From NCBI GenBank assembly GCA_964344985.1, contig CAYFPI010000001.1, positions 62,001 through 126,000 on the forward strand: a DNA stretch of 64,000 bases. Direction: 5' to 3'. The notes below the pieces were generated by a model. The model was not told the DNA's origin. It made no database searches and saw only the letters and a list, made by a program, of their open reading frames with translations. Both the position numbers and the translations under genes were made by a program. Within the stretch, counting starts at the first letter, position 1, and every line of letters begins with the position of its first letter. The DNA is from Thioglobus_A sp964344985. Lineage in GTDB: Bacteria > Pseudomonadota > Gammaproteobacteria > PS1 > Pseudothioglobaceae. Shown one piece after another: positions 43,392-51,552 of the stretch.

Positions 43392-45812
43392 ATGAATTGG
43401 CGTCATAGAACTGAAAGAAAATTTGAAAGCTTTTCAAATTTTATTTTTGAAAACAGTAAAAAAACCATTGTAGCAATATTGTTGCTAGTAGTTGCACTTG
43501 GTAGCCAGTTACCAACCTTAACTATGGATACCTCTACAGAGGGTTTTTTACATAAAACCGATCCTATGCGCTTGGCCTATGACGATTTTCGTGATCAATT
43601 TGGTCGTGATGAAAAGCTATTGGTTGCCATTAAGACCAATGATATTTTTCATTTAGATTTTTTAAAAAAACTAGAAAAGTTACATAAAAAACTAGAAAAC
43701 GAATTACCTTACATTACTGATGTTAATTCATTAATCAATGCTAGAAATACCTACGGTAATCAAGACAGTTTGATTGTTGAGGATTTGTTTGAAGAATTAC
43801 CTAATAACCAAGCAGATATTGACAAACAAAAACAAAGAGCGATTAATAATCCGCTATTTAAAAATTTACTCTATAGTGAAGATCAAACGTTTACCACTAT
43901 TGTAATTGATACACAAACTTATTCATCTTTTGACTTACAAGGCAACCTGATTTTTGAGAGTGAAGAGGATGAGTTTTCCGACGATATATCAATCGAATCA
44001 GATACTAAACAGCCTTATTTGAGTGATACAGAAAACACAGAAATTGTTAAAGCAACCCAAGCAATCATTAAGGATTTTGAAGCGGATGATTTTCAGATAT
44101 ATCTAACAGGATCTGCTGTAATAGCAGGCACTTTAAAACAAAGTATGCAAGCAGATACTAAAAACTTTGTGCAAAAAATGATGATTATGATTGTTGTTGT
44201 TTTAGCCTTGTTGTTTAGACGTGTATCTGGCGTTATATTGCCACTCATTGCTGTTATTTTTACCATTTTAGCAACACTATCTTTAATGGCAATGACTGGC
44301 ACACCATTTACCATTGTCACCCAAATTATGCCATCATTTTTGCTGGCAGTGATTACAGGTGGCGCTATCCACTTATTGGCGATTTTTTATAAAGATTTAT
44401 CTAAATCCCAAGATAAAAAAACTTCTTTAAGTTATGCAATGGGGCATTCTGGCTTAGCCATTGTCATGACATCACTCACAACTGCAGCAGGATTGTGGTC
44501 ATTTTCATTTTCAGAATTATCCCCAGTAGCAGATCTAGGTGTATTTGCCAGTAGTGGCGTGATGATTGGCTTGTTGTTTAATTTGGTATTATTGCCGGCT
44601 CTAATCTCTGTCATCAAAATCAAAATCCCCACTTCTATGGAAGACGTGCAAGAGCACACCAAAATGGATGCTATATTGTTAGGTATTAGTCGTATTTCAA
44701 CAGGCTTTCCAAAAACTATTGTTACTATTAGTTCACTAATGATTGTAGCGGCAATCTTCTTTGCATCGCAACTTAATTTTTCGCACCATCCGCTTAAATG
44801 GTTTGCGCAAGATCACGCATCACGTATTGCCACAGAAGTGGTGGATGACAAATTAAGAGGCTCTATTACCATGGAGATTGTAATTGATACCGGTAAGGAA
44901 AATGGCTTATACGATCCTGCTGTATTAAATAAAATCGAGAAGGCTGCTAATTACCTAAATACAGTCCAAACGACTGATTTTTATGTGGGAAAAGTACTTA
45001 GTGTGGTTGATGTTTTAAAAGAGACTAACCGCGCATTAAATGAAAACCAGAGCAAATTTTATTCAATTCCGCAGGATAAAAATTTAATTGCTCAAGAGCT
45101 ATTTTTGTTTGAGAATAGTGGCAGTGATGATTTAGAGGATTTTGTAGACTCTAGCTTTTCAAAAGCTAGAATGACCGTCAAACTGCCTTACGTTGAGTCG
45201 CTGGGTTATAATAAATTTTTAACCGAATGGCAACTTTACTTTGATCAAGAATTTAAAGAGGTGGCCAAAGTATCTTTTACAGGTATCTCTCCATTGTTAT
45301 CAGTCATTATGGAAAAGGCTATTATCTCTAGTGCAATAAGCTATGTCATTGCTTTTGGGTTGATCTCGATCATGATGATTGTATTAATTGGCAATGTCAA
45401 AATTGGCTTGATTAGTATGATTCCAAATATGCTGCCAATTTTATTCTTATCAACTATTATGGTTGTTTTTGATATGCCATTAGATATGTTTACCATGCTT
45501 ATTGGTGCAATTGCATTAGGGTTGGCAGTGGATGATACCGTTCATTTTATGCATAACTTTAGGCGCTATGAACTTGAATATAACGATGTTGATAAAGCAG
45601 TTAGATTGACACTTATGGGCACTGGTCGAGCGATTATGGTTACCTCAATTGTGCTGTCGGTAGGATTTTTGGTACTCCTATTTGCTTCAATGAGCTCCAT
45701 GTTTAATTTTGGCGTATTAACAGCTAGTGCTATTTTTATCGCCCTTATGGCTGACTTCTTTTTAGTGCCAGCTATCATGAAATTAATTATTCACAACAAA
45801 GGAGATCTGTAA
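43392..45812 (+). CDS. RND-superfamily (MMPL-type) exporter
   Basis: About 806 residues from ATG 43392 (MNWRHRTERKFESFSNF), preceded by AAAGGA; the frame is open back to a TTG at 43302. Two-repeat architecture: helix 1, a large periplasmic domain, five helices (MMIMIVVVLALLFRR, IMPSFLLAVITGGAIHLLAI, GLWSFSFSELSP), then the same again, ending LGLAVDDTVHFMHNFRR, which matches the MMPL/HpnN signature GxxxDDTxH. Such proteins move hydrophobic or lipid cargo. It overlaps the next gene by one base (TAATG). Confidence 0.88.
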   Translation: MNWRHRTERKFESFSNFIFENSKKTIVAILLLVVALGSQLPTLTMDTSTEGFLHKTDPMRLAYDDFRDQFGRDEKLLVAIKTNDIFHLDFLKKLEKLHKKLENELPYITDVNSLINARNTYGNQDSLIVEDLFEELPNNQADIDKQKQRAINNPLFKNLLYSEDQTFTTIVIDTQTYSSFDLQGNLIFESEEDEFSDDISIESDTKQPYLSDTENTEIVKATQAIIKDFEADDFQIYLTGSAVIAGTLKQSMQADTKNFVQKMMIMIVVVLALLFRRVSGVILPLIAVIFTILATLSLMAMTGTPFTIVTQIMPSFLLAVITGGAIHLLAIFYKDLSKSQDKKTSLSYAMGHSGLAIVMTSLTTAAGLWSFSFSELSPVADLGVFASSGVMIGLLFNLVLLPALISVIKIKIPTSMEDVQEHTKMDAILLGISRISTGFPKTIVTISSLMIVAAIFFASQLNFSHHPLKWFAQDHASRIATEVVDDKLRGSITMEIVIDTGKENGLYDPAVLNKIEKAANYLNTVQTTDFYVGKVLSVVDVLKETNRALNENQSKFYSIPQDKNLIAQELFLFENSGSDDLEDFVDSSFSKARMTVKLPYVESLGYNKFLTEWQLYFDQEFKEVAKVSFTGISPLLSVIMEKAIISSAISYVIAFGLISIMMIVLIGNVKIGLISMIPNMLPILFLSTIMVVFDMPLDMFTMLIGAIALGLAVDDTVHFMHNFRRYELEYNDVDKAVRLTLMGTGRAIMVTSIVLSVGFLVLLFASMSSMFNFGVLTASAIFIALMADFFLVPAIMKLIIHNKGDL

Positions 45813-46615
45813 TGAAATCATTAATTATATTGTTTATAGGACTTGCATTAAGTGTGCCATCACTGGCAGACACGCAAGCTAGAGAGATTATGGAAAAAGC
45901 AGATGCGCGAGATGATGGATTCAGTGTGATCTCAACTATGCAAATGACGTTGATTGATAAAAAAGGTAAACAAAAAAACAGACAAATGCGTACTTTTTCT
46001 AAAGACATTGATGCCAACACTGAGCATAAAACTATTTTTTTCTTATCGCCAGGCGATGTCAAGAATACGGCATTTTTAACTTATGATTACAGCGACAATG
46101 ATAAAGATGATGATCAGTGGATGTATTTGCCAGCGCTTAAAAAAACCAAACGCATACCGTCTAGTGATAAAGATGCTGCCTTTATGGGTAGTGATTTTTC
46201 TTATTCGGACATGACTGATAAAGAGTTGGATGATTATACGTTTAAGCTTTTAAAAGAAACCACGGTGAAGCGCAAAGATGGCAATGAAGATGTGTGGGTA
46301 ATTGAGTCTGTACCGGTTAGTCAAGATGTGATTGATGAGACTGGATATACTAAAAGTGTGCTGTATGTACGCAAGGACAATTACGTATTAACACGTGCTA
46401 AGTTCTACCTTAAAAAAGCCAAACGAGTGAAATACATGGATGTGCGAAAAATGCAAAAAATTGATGGTATTTGGGTGGCTATGCAAACAACCATGACAAC
46501 AAAACAAGGAAAACAAACCCTGCATAAAACCATTTTAACCAACTCTGATGTTGAAATTAATAAACCAATTGAGGACGATACGTTTACCATTCGTACAATT
46601 GAAAAAGGTCTGTAA
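45812..46615 (+). CDS. Outer membrane lipoprotein-sorting (LolA-like) protein
   Basis: 267 residues, signal peptide (MKSLIILFIGLALSVPSLA), then a LolA-like beta structure with the family motif DQWMYLPALKKTKRIPSS and FMGSDFSYSDM, and WVAMQTTMTTKQGK near the end. Paralogues of this family are found with RND exporters and may ferry lipids across the periplasm. Co-translated with the exporter; the DUF1302 gene starts 3 bases after it. Confidence 0.85.
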   Translation: MKSLIILFIGLALSVPSLADTQAREIMEKADARDDGFSVISTMQMTLIDKKGKQKNRQMRTFSKDIDANTEHKTIFFLSPGDVKNTAFLTYDYSDNDKDDDQWMYLPALKKTKRIPSSDKDAAFMGSDFSYSDMTDKELDDYTFKLLKETTVKRKDGNEDVWVIESVPVSQDVIDETGYTKSVLYVRKDNYVLTRAKFYLKKAKRVKYMDVRKMQKIDGIWVAMQTTMTTKQGKQTLHKTILTNSDVEINKPIEDDTFTIRTIEKGL

Positions 46616-46618
46616 ATA

Positions 46619-47905
46619 ATGAAACAACTTGTTGCTAGTGTTGTTTTTGTAATGTCACTCTCATTAAATGCAGAAGACGGTTTTGATGACGAAGGATTTG
46701 ATGATTCTATTATTGAGATTGAAGTTAATGACGTGGTAGATGCAAAAGCCATACTATATGGGTCGATAGATTTGGAGGCTCATTACAACATTAATAACGA
46801 TAAGGACTTGTCTTCATTAAAAACTCTGGTGGATGTTATAGGTGAATACAAATTGGACAATGGCAATAATATTAAAGGAGATTTAAAAGCCTACCATGAT
46901 TTTGTTTTTGACACTGGTCTGAGCAACTACACATCAACACCTAGTGGCTATAAAGATGAAATAAATTTAAATGAGCTGAGCATTGAAGGCAGTATTAATC
47001 CGACACTAGACTTTAAGATTGGACGACAAATTGTGGTTTGGGGAAAGTCAGATTCAATTCGTGTAACTGACATATTAAACCCGCTCGATAATCGCACTCC
47101 AGGTTTGGTAGACATTAAAAATCTTCGCTTAGGCAGGGTTATGAGTAAGCTAGATTATTATGCAAATAAGCTTAACTTTTCAGCCATTGCTATACATGAA
47201 CATCGTTTCACTAAAAATGCAGCTTACGGGTCTGATTTTAAAACCACCGTTGATAAATCAAGCAATACACCAAGTGATAGTATAGACAACACTGGTATAG
47301 CGCTTAGTTTAACTGGTGCATTTGAAGGTTATGATTTGGGTGTGTATTTTGCCGATATATATATTGACAAAGCTTATTTAGAAAACGACATCTTGCAATA
47401 CGACAATAAATCAAAAATGCTTGGACTGGCCTATAACCAGGCAATTGATAATTATTTACTGAAGTTTGAAACAGCACATTTTGACCAAATTAAATACAAT
47501 GGTATTGCTGATACTAAAGCCAGAACCGATGTGTTGCTAGGTGTGGAATATAATGGTATTACCGATGGATCTTTAGGATACGAGGTTGCATTACGTAAGA
47601 TTCATGATTATTCTGATGCTATCAATGTTCAGTCAAACGGCTATAAACCAGAGAAAGAATATCAACAGGTACTGCGTTTTAATCAAACTTATTTAAATCA
47701 AGCGCTGGAATTTAATGCTGTGGTTAACGTGTTTGGCGACAAGGCTCAAGATGGCGGATCAGCTAGAGTGTCTTTTGATTATGCACTAGACGACCAAACT
47801 TCAGTAAGTGGTGGAATTATTGATTATATAGGTGGTGATAATGCCGCTATTGATGCTTATAAAGACAATGATAGAATTTTTGCCAAAATGAGCTATTTGT
47901 TTTAA
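46619..47905 (+). CDS. DUF1302-type outer membrane beta-barrel protein
   Basis: 428 residues, signal peptide, low-complexity acidic start (EDGFDDEGFDDS), then porin-like alternating strands and C-terminal aromatic Phe. The motif GRQIVVWGKSDSIRVTDILNPLDNR is the hallmark of DUF1302 proteins. With the RND protein and LolA-like protein it can be modelled as an inner-membrane pump, periplasmic carrier and outer-membrane channel. Cargo unknown. Confidence 0.8.
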   Translation: MKQLVASVVFVMSLSLNAEDGFDDEGFDDSIIEIEVNDVVDAKAILYGSIDLEAHYNINNDKDLSSLKTLVDVIGEYKLDNGNNIKGDLKAYHDFVFDTGLSNYTSTPSGYKDEINLNELSIEGSINPTLDFKIGRQIVVWGKSDSIRVTDILNPLDNRTPGLVDIKNLRLGRVMSKLDYYANKLNFSAIAIHEHRFTKNAAYGSDFKTTVDKSSNTPSDSIDNTGIALSLTGAFEGYDLGVYFADIYIDKAYLENDILQYDNKSKMLGLAYNQAIDNYLLKFETAHFDQIKYNGIADTKARTDVLLGVEYNGITDGSLGYEVALRKIHDYSDAINVQSNGYKPEKEYQQVLRFNQTYLNQALEFNAVVNVFGDKAQDGGSARVSFDYALDDQTSVSGGIIDYIGGDNAAIDAYKDNDRIFAKMSYLF

Positions 47906-47935
47906 GTTGTTTCTTTAACTGTGCTTATATGATGA

Positions 47936-47941
47936 TATAAT
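47936..47941 (+). promoter_or_regulatory. -10 element upstream of the 47974 gene
   Basis: TATAAT 33 bases before the ATG at 47974, with TTTAAC 16 bases upstream as a weak -35. Confidence 0.45.
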
Positions 47942-47973
47942 AATATAGGTTTAACATTATTATTAAAAGCACT

Positions 47974-48546
47974 ATGAGAAGAATGAACTTTTTGGTAATT
48001 TTTTTAACAACATTGTCATTAAATGCAGCTGCATTTTTTAATACTGGCAGCTTTTCCCCATTTGGCTCTGGCACGGGATTTAATAACTCTAATCCTTGGA
48101 GTAGTAATTCTAATTGGAATCCATTTTCAGAAAACGGCCAATTCTCTCCAGAAAATGACGCTAAGAATTTAGCTAGGTATGGCGCACACCCCCGTACATT
48201 AAAAAACTATCGTCAAGACCCGCGTTTTAAACCTGAGAATGTAATGACACAAACAATCAATCAGGTTCAGCCAAGCAATTGGTTAACTGAGACAGACTTC
48301 TCTAAAACATTAGAAACTATAAAGAACACAGGCAGCAAGACGTTCTTTGTAGGCGAAAGCCCAATTAATTTTGATCAAGGCTACCAGCGTATTCGCACGG
48401 AAGCACAAGAGATCGATCGATCAGTTAGAGATTATATTCAACAGCATTCAAAGCAACTTGGCTCTACAGATAATATCTATGGCAAACAAGGCTATGCATT
48501 ATCACCTGCCGCTTCATCTGTCTCAAGAGTCGAATTGAACAACTAG
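47974..48546 (+). CDS. Exported Asn/Ser/Phe-rich protein, sulfur-globule-protein-like
   Basis: 190 residues with a signal peptide (MRRMNFLVIFLTTLSLNAAA). The next stretch is rich in Asn, Ser, Gly and aromatics (FGSGTGFNNSNPWSSNSNWNPFSENG), as in sulfur-globule envelope proteins. It is followed by a charged region with YGAHPRTLKNYRQDPRFKPEN and a helical C-terminus. A second Met at 47983 is an alternative start. Function is inferred from composition and from its neighbour, which is more clearly of that kind. Confidence 0.6.
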   Translation: MRRMNFLVIFLTTLSLNAAAFFNTGSFSPFGSGTGFNNSNPWSSNSNWNPFSENGQFSPENDAKNLARYGAHPRTLKNYRQDPRFKPENVMTQTINQVQPSNWLTETDFSKTLETIKNTGSKTFFVGESPINFDQGYQRIRTEAQEIDRSVRDYIQQHSKQLGSTDNIYGKQGYALSPAASSVSRVELNN

Positions 48547-48570
48547 CAATTTGAACGCTCTTATTTAAAG

Positions 48571-48594
48571 GCCACTTTTATAGTGGCTTTTTTA
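48571..48594 (+). terminator. Terminator after the 47974 gene
   Basis: GCCACT/AGTGGC stem with a short loop followed by a T-run, 25 bases past the stop codon. Confidence 0.8.
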
Positions 48595-48869
48595 TTGCTT
48601 GATATTTTTTTACCTATATATATGTAAAAAAATGCTCATTGATAAAATTTCGTTATTTTTTAATAATTAGCTCTTTTGAGAGGCAATTAATACTTAAAAA
48701 TGCTTATTTTTGTGGTTTTGGGCATGTTTTTGCCATAAAAACAGCTAGATTTTTCAGCTAATATAGCTGATTTTGATTTTTTATGAAATTTTTTATTTGT
48801 CAAAAACCCTTGTGTATCAAGGGTTTTGTGATAATTTTCTATATTATTTAAAAAAATATAAGAATATTA
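48595..48869. other. Gene-free, hairpin-rich AT region
   Basis: The 440-bp space between the two sulfur-globule-like genes (48547-48986). Apart from the terminator before it and the promoter after it, it holds a TCAGCTA/TAGCTGA hairpin with a T-rich tail around 48755-48790 and a perfect 10-bp stem AAAACCCTTG/CAAGGGTTTT at 48803-48827. I see no ORF and cannot name an RNA. Confidence 0.6.
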
Positions 48870-48898
48870 TTGACTTCTAATATAGTTGTGCGTATAAT
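48870..48898 (+). promoter_or_regulatory. Strong sigma70 promoter of the repeat-rich sulfur-globule-like gene
   Basis: TTGACT (48870-48875), exactly 17 bp, TATAAT (48893-48898): near-consensus. The predicted start near 48905 gives an 80-nt leader. It is the best promoter in the window, fitting an abundant structural protein. Confidence 0.8.
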
Positions 48899-48986
48899 AC
48901 GCACCTATCAAGACAACCAAGTCTGATGAATGAAAACATCAAATTTAATTGGTGTTAACTATAAAATAAATTTTGGAGATTTTAAA

Positions 48987-49502
48987 ATGAAAAAAATTAT
49001 CGCTATTGCTACTTTAGTAGCTGCTACTACTGCTTCTGCTGGTTGGAACAACAACGACAATGGTTACGGTTACGGTAACGGTCTTTCTAACTGGGGTCCT
49101 TTTGACGGTGGTTCTAACTTCGGTCCATTCAACTCAGGTTCTAACTGGGGTCCTTTCAACGGTGGCAACAACATGGGTCCATTCAACGGTGGTTCTAACT
49201 GGGGTCCTTTCAACGGTGGTTCTAACTTCGGTCCATTTGCTAACAGCAACGACATGAACAACGATTCTGACTGGGGTTTCCATTACAACAACAAGAACAC
49301 TACTAAGAACGTTTCTAAAGCAACTGCAGACGGTAAAGCTGCTGGTACTGCTGACGCTAACGCTAAAGGTGTAGCTGATGCTTACGCTAAAGGTCAAGCT
49401 GATGCATTCGCTAAGGCACAAGCTGACGCTTACGCTAAAGGTTACGCAGACGCTAAAGCTAACGCTACTGCTGACTCACGTGACCAAGTAATTGCTAAGT
49501 AA
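48987..49502 (+). CDS. Exported repeat protein, sulfur-globule-protein-like
   Basis: 171 residues; start ATG 48987 chosen for its GGAG Shine-Dalgarno and perfect signal peptide (MKKIIAIATLVAATTASA). Mature part: Gly/Asn-rich, six copies of a 9-residue unit NWGPFNGGS (residues 35-84), then an Ala-rich tail of ADAYAKG-type repeats. Size, export signal, and Gly/Asn/aromatic repeats recall the envelope proteins of periplasmic sulfur globules in purple sulfur bacteria. Codons are heavily biased to GGT, AAC, TTC, GCT, as in very highly expressed genes. Role by resemblance only. Confidence 0.7.
   Translation: MKKIIAIATLVAATTASAGWNNNDNGYGYGNGLSNWGPFDGGSNFGPFNSGSNWGPFNGGNNMGPFNGGSNWGPFNGGSNFGPFANSNDMNNDSDWGFHYNNKNTTKNVSKATADGKAAGTADANAKGVADAYAKGQADAFAKAQADAYAKGYADAKANATADSRDQVIAK
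49089..49238 (+). repeat. 27-bp in-frame coding repeat array (six units)
   Basis: Six tandem units of 27 bp code NxGPFxxGx with W, F or M at the variable second position (last unit partial). The units are nearly identical in DNA, so copy number could vary by slippage or recombination. Confidence 0.85.
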
Positions 49503-49542
49503 TTACTGCTCACTAAGCCACTAATTAGTGGCTAAGCAATAA

Positions 49543-49567
49543 AGCCACCCTTCGGGGTGGTTTTTTT
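49543..49567 (+). terminator. Strong terminator of the repeat-rich gene
   Basis: CCACCC-TTCG-GGGTGG, a stem capped with a stable UUCG tetraloop, followed by a run of seven or more T. A second inverted repeat, AGCCACTAATTAGTGGCT, precedes it at 49516-49533. Confidence 0.9.
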
Positions 49568-49590
49568 ATGCCCAAATAAATTGCTTTTAT

Positions 49591-49632
49591 TTGATTTGGG
49601 TCAAATCATTATCTTCAAAGTATTATTACAAT
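49591..49632 (+). promoter_or_regulatory. FNR/ANR-like box and -10 of the radical SAM-ubiUV operon
   Basis: TTGATTTGGGTCAA (49591-49604) differs from TTGAT-N4-ATCAA at one fixed position. TACAAT at 49627-49632 predicts a start near 49639, so the box centre is at -41.5 (class II). E. coli ubiUV is also activated by FNR. Confidence 0.7.
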
Positions 49633-49661
49633 AATATCTTTATAAATTTATCATTGACTGT

Positions 49662-50603
49662 GTGCTATCAGAATATGTTGATACTTTAGGGCAGTCATTG
49701 CTCAAAACTTATGGAGAGCGAATCCATAAGGTTGCTATTGATGCCGGTCTTAGCTGTCCTAATCGTGATGGATCAAAAGGCATAGGTGGCTGTACGTTTT
49801 GTAATAATGATACTTTTAGTCCAAACGGCAGACAGCCAGATCCAATATTGGAGCAAATTCAAAGCGGTCGAGAAGTAATCAAAAAGCGCACCGGTGCAAA
49901 AAAATACATCGCTTATTTTCAAGCATATACTAATACTTATGGCGATTTTAAGACATTGTCATCCATGTATGAAAGCGCTTTGTCACAAAAAGATGTGATT
50001 GGCCTATCGGTTGGTACGCGTCCTGATTGTGTGCCTGATGAAGTTATAGATTTATTGGTTAGGTATAAAAACCAAGGTTTTGATGTTTGGCTAGAGCTTG
50101 GATTGCAATCTTCTTTTGATATAACACTTAAAAAAGTGAATAGAGGGCACGGGTTTGAACAGTACAAACAAACACTATTAAAGGCAAGAGCCAAAGGCTT
50201 AAAAGTTTGTACTCATCTAATTATTGGATTGCCTGGAGAAAATACTTGGCATTATCAACAAACGCTTGATCGAGTGTTAGAGCTTGGAGTAGACGGGTTA
50301 AAGTACCATCCATTGCATGTGGTCAAAGGCACGCAGCTTGCTAATGAATATCGCCGCGGAGAATATCAGCCCATGAGTATGAGCGATTATGTGACAGCAG
50401 TTACAGATTTAATTATGCGAGCCCCTAGAGATATGATCTATCACCGATTAACTGCAACTGCTAATAAAAAACAATTGTTGGCACCACAGTGGTGTAATAA
50501 AAAATGGGCGGTTCTCAATGCTATTGAGAGACAATTAAAGATTAAAAACAAGGAAGTGAATTATGGAGCTAGTGTGCCCAGCAGGCAACTTGCCAGCGCT
50601 TAA
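49662..50603 (+). CDS. TIGR01212-type radical SAM protein (YhcC-like)
   Basis: 313 residues from GTG 49662. The cluster motif is HKVAIDAGLSCPNRD with GGCTFCNN: C-x(n)-C-x2-C binding [4Fe-4S]. AYFQAYTNTYGD, LELGLQSS and HLIIGLPGE match the YtqA/YhcC family, recently linked to tRNA or sulfur chemistry in some members, not certain here. It overlaps ubiU by 41 bases and is first in an operon behind the FNR-like box, so it may be an oxygen-sensitive partner for anaerobic metabolism. Confidence 0.8.
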   Translation: MLSEYVDTLGQSLLKTYGERIHKVAIDAGLSCPNRDGSKGIGGCTFCNNDTFSPNGRQPDPILEQIQSGREVIKKRTGAKKYIAYFQAYTNTYGDFKTLSSMYESALSQKDVIGLSVGTRPDCVPDEVIDLLVRYKNQGFDVWLELGLQSSFDITLKKVNRGHGFEQYKQTLLKARAKGLKVCTHLIIGLPGENTWHYQQTLDRVLELGVDGLKYHPLHVVKGTQLANEYRRGEYQPMSMSDYVTAVTDLIMRAPRDMIYHRLTATANKKQLLAPQWCNKKWAVLNAIERQLKIKNKEVNYGASVPSRQLASA

Positions 50604-51552
50604 AATTGCCATTGATAACGGTGCCGACACTGTTTATATTGGCTTTGCTGATGATACCAATGCACGTCATTTTGCAGGCCTAAACTTTAATGAAGCTCGC
50701 GCCAAACAAGGTGTTGATTATGCGCACGCAAGAGAGCGAAAGATTTATGTTGCTATCAACACTTATCCACAGCCTTCAGGCTGGAAAAGATGGACTGATG
50801 CCATTGATTTGGCGGCAAAAATTGGAGTGGATGCTGTTATTTTGGCAGATATTGGTTTGATGGATTATGCGAAAGAAAACCATCCAGATTTGAACCTGCA
50901 TTTATCAGTTCAAGGGTCGGCTACTAGTTATGAGGCGCTTGATTTTTATTATCAAAACTTTAATATTAAAAGAGCAGTGTTGCCACGAGTGTTATCAATT
51001 GCACAAGTGAAAAAAGTTATTGAAAATTCACCGGTTGATATTGAGGTGTTTGGCTTTGGATCTTTATGTGTTATGGTTGAAGGCAGATGTATTTTGTCGT
51101 CTTACGCAACTGGAAGATCGCCCAATACATATGGCGCGTGCTCGCCTGCATCACATGTGGAATATATAGAAAATGACATACAGTTAGAAACTCGACTTGG
51201 TGGAGTGTTAATTGATGCTTATAAACCTGATAAGGTGGCAGGATACCCTACTTTGTGTAAAGGAAGATTTGAATCTATGGGCAATACTTATTATGCATTA
51301 GAGGAGCCAACCAGTTTAAATACTCTAGACATATTGCCAGAACTTGAAGCAATTGGCGTTAAAGCGATCAAGATAGAAGGAAGGCAACGATCTCCTGCAT
51401 ATATTAAAACAGTTGCTAAAATCTGGTCAGAGGCGCTTAAACAACTAGAGTCTGGCGATTATCGTGCTGATTCTGAGAGAAATCAGGCATTATCAGAAGT
51501 TTCCGAAGGTTTTCAAACTACATTGGGCGCTTATCATAGGAGTTGGCAATGA
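50563..51552 (+). CDS. ubiU: O2-independent ubiquinone hydroxylase subunit UbiU
   Basis: U32-peptidase-fold protein that, with UbiV, hydroxylates the ubiquinone ring without O2. 329 residues, close to E. coli YhbU throughout: MELVCPAGNLPALKIAIDNG, RHFAGLNF, VLPRVLSI. Four cluster cysteines occur in GSLCVMVEGRC, GACSPA and PTLCKGR. ATGA overlaps ubiV, and it lies within the radical SAM operon. With ubiT at 53.7-54.2 kb the full UbiTUV set is present. Confidence 0.95.
   Translation: MELVCPAGNLPALKIAIDNGADTVYIGFADDTNARHFAGLNFNEARAKQGVDYAHARERKIYVAINTYPQPSGWKRWTDAIDLAAKIGVDAVILADIGLMDYAKENHPDLNLHLSVQGSATSYEALDFYYQNFNIKRAVLPRVLSIAQVKKVIENSPVDIEVFGFGSLCVMVEGRCILSSYATGRSPNTYGACSPASHVEYIENDIQLETRLGGVLIDAYKPDKVAGYPTLCKGRFESMGNTYYALEEPTSLNTLDILPELEAIGVKAIKIEGRQRSPAYIKTVAKIWSEALKQLESGDYRADSERNQALSEVSEGFQTTLGAYHRSWQ

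Noticed and set aside
49089..49238. Short regular repeats that could suggest a CRISPR array
   Set aside because: The 27-bp units are tandem with no spacers, and they keep the frame of an exported protein.
49070..49421. Long antisense ORFs across the repeat gene
   Set aside because: They arise from the periodic repeat DNA; the plus-strand reading has signal peptide, Shine-Dalgarno, promoter and terminator.
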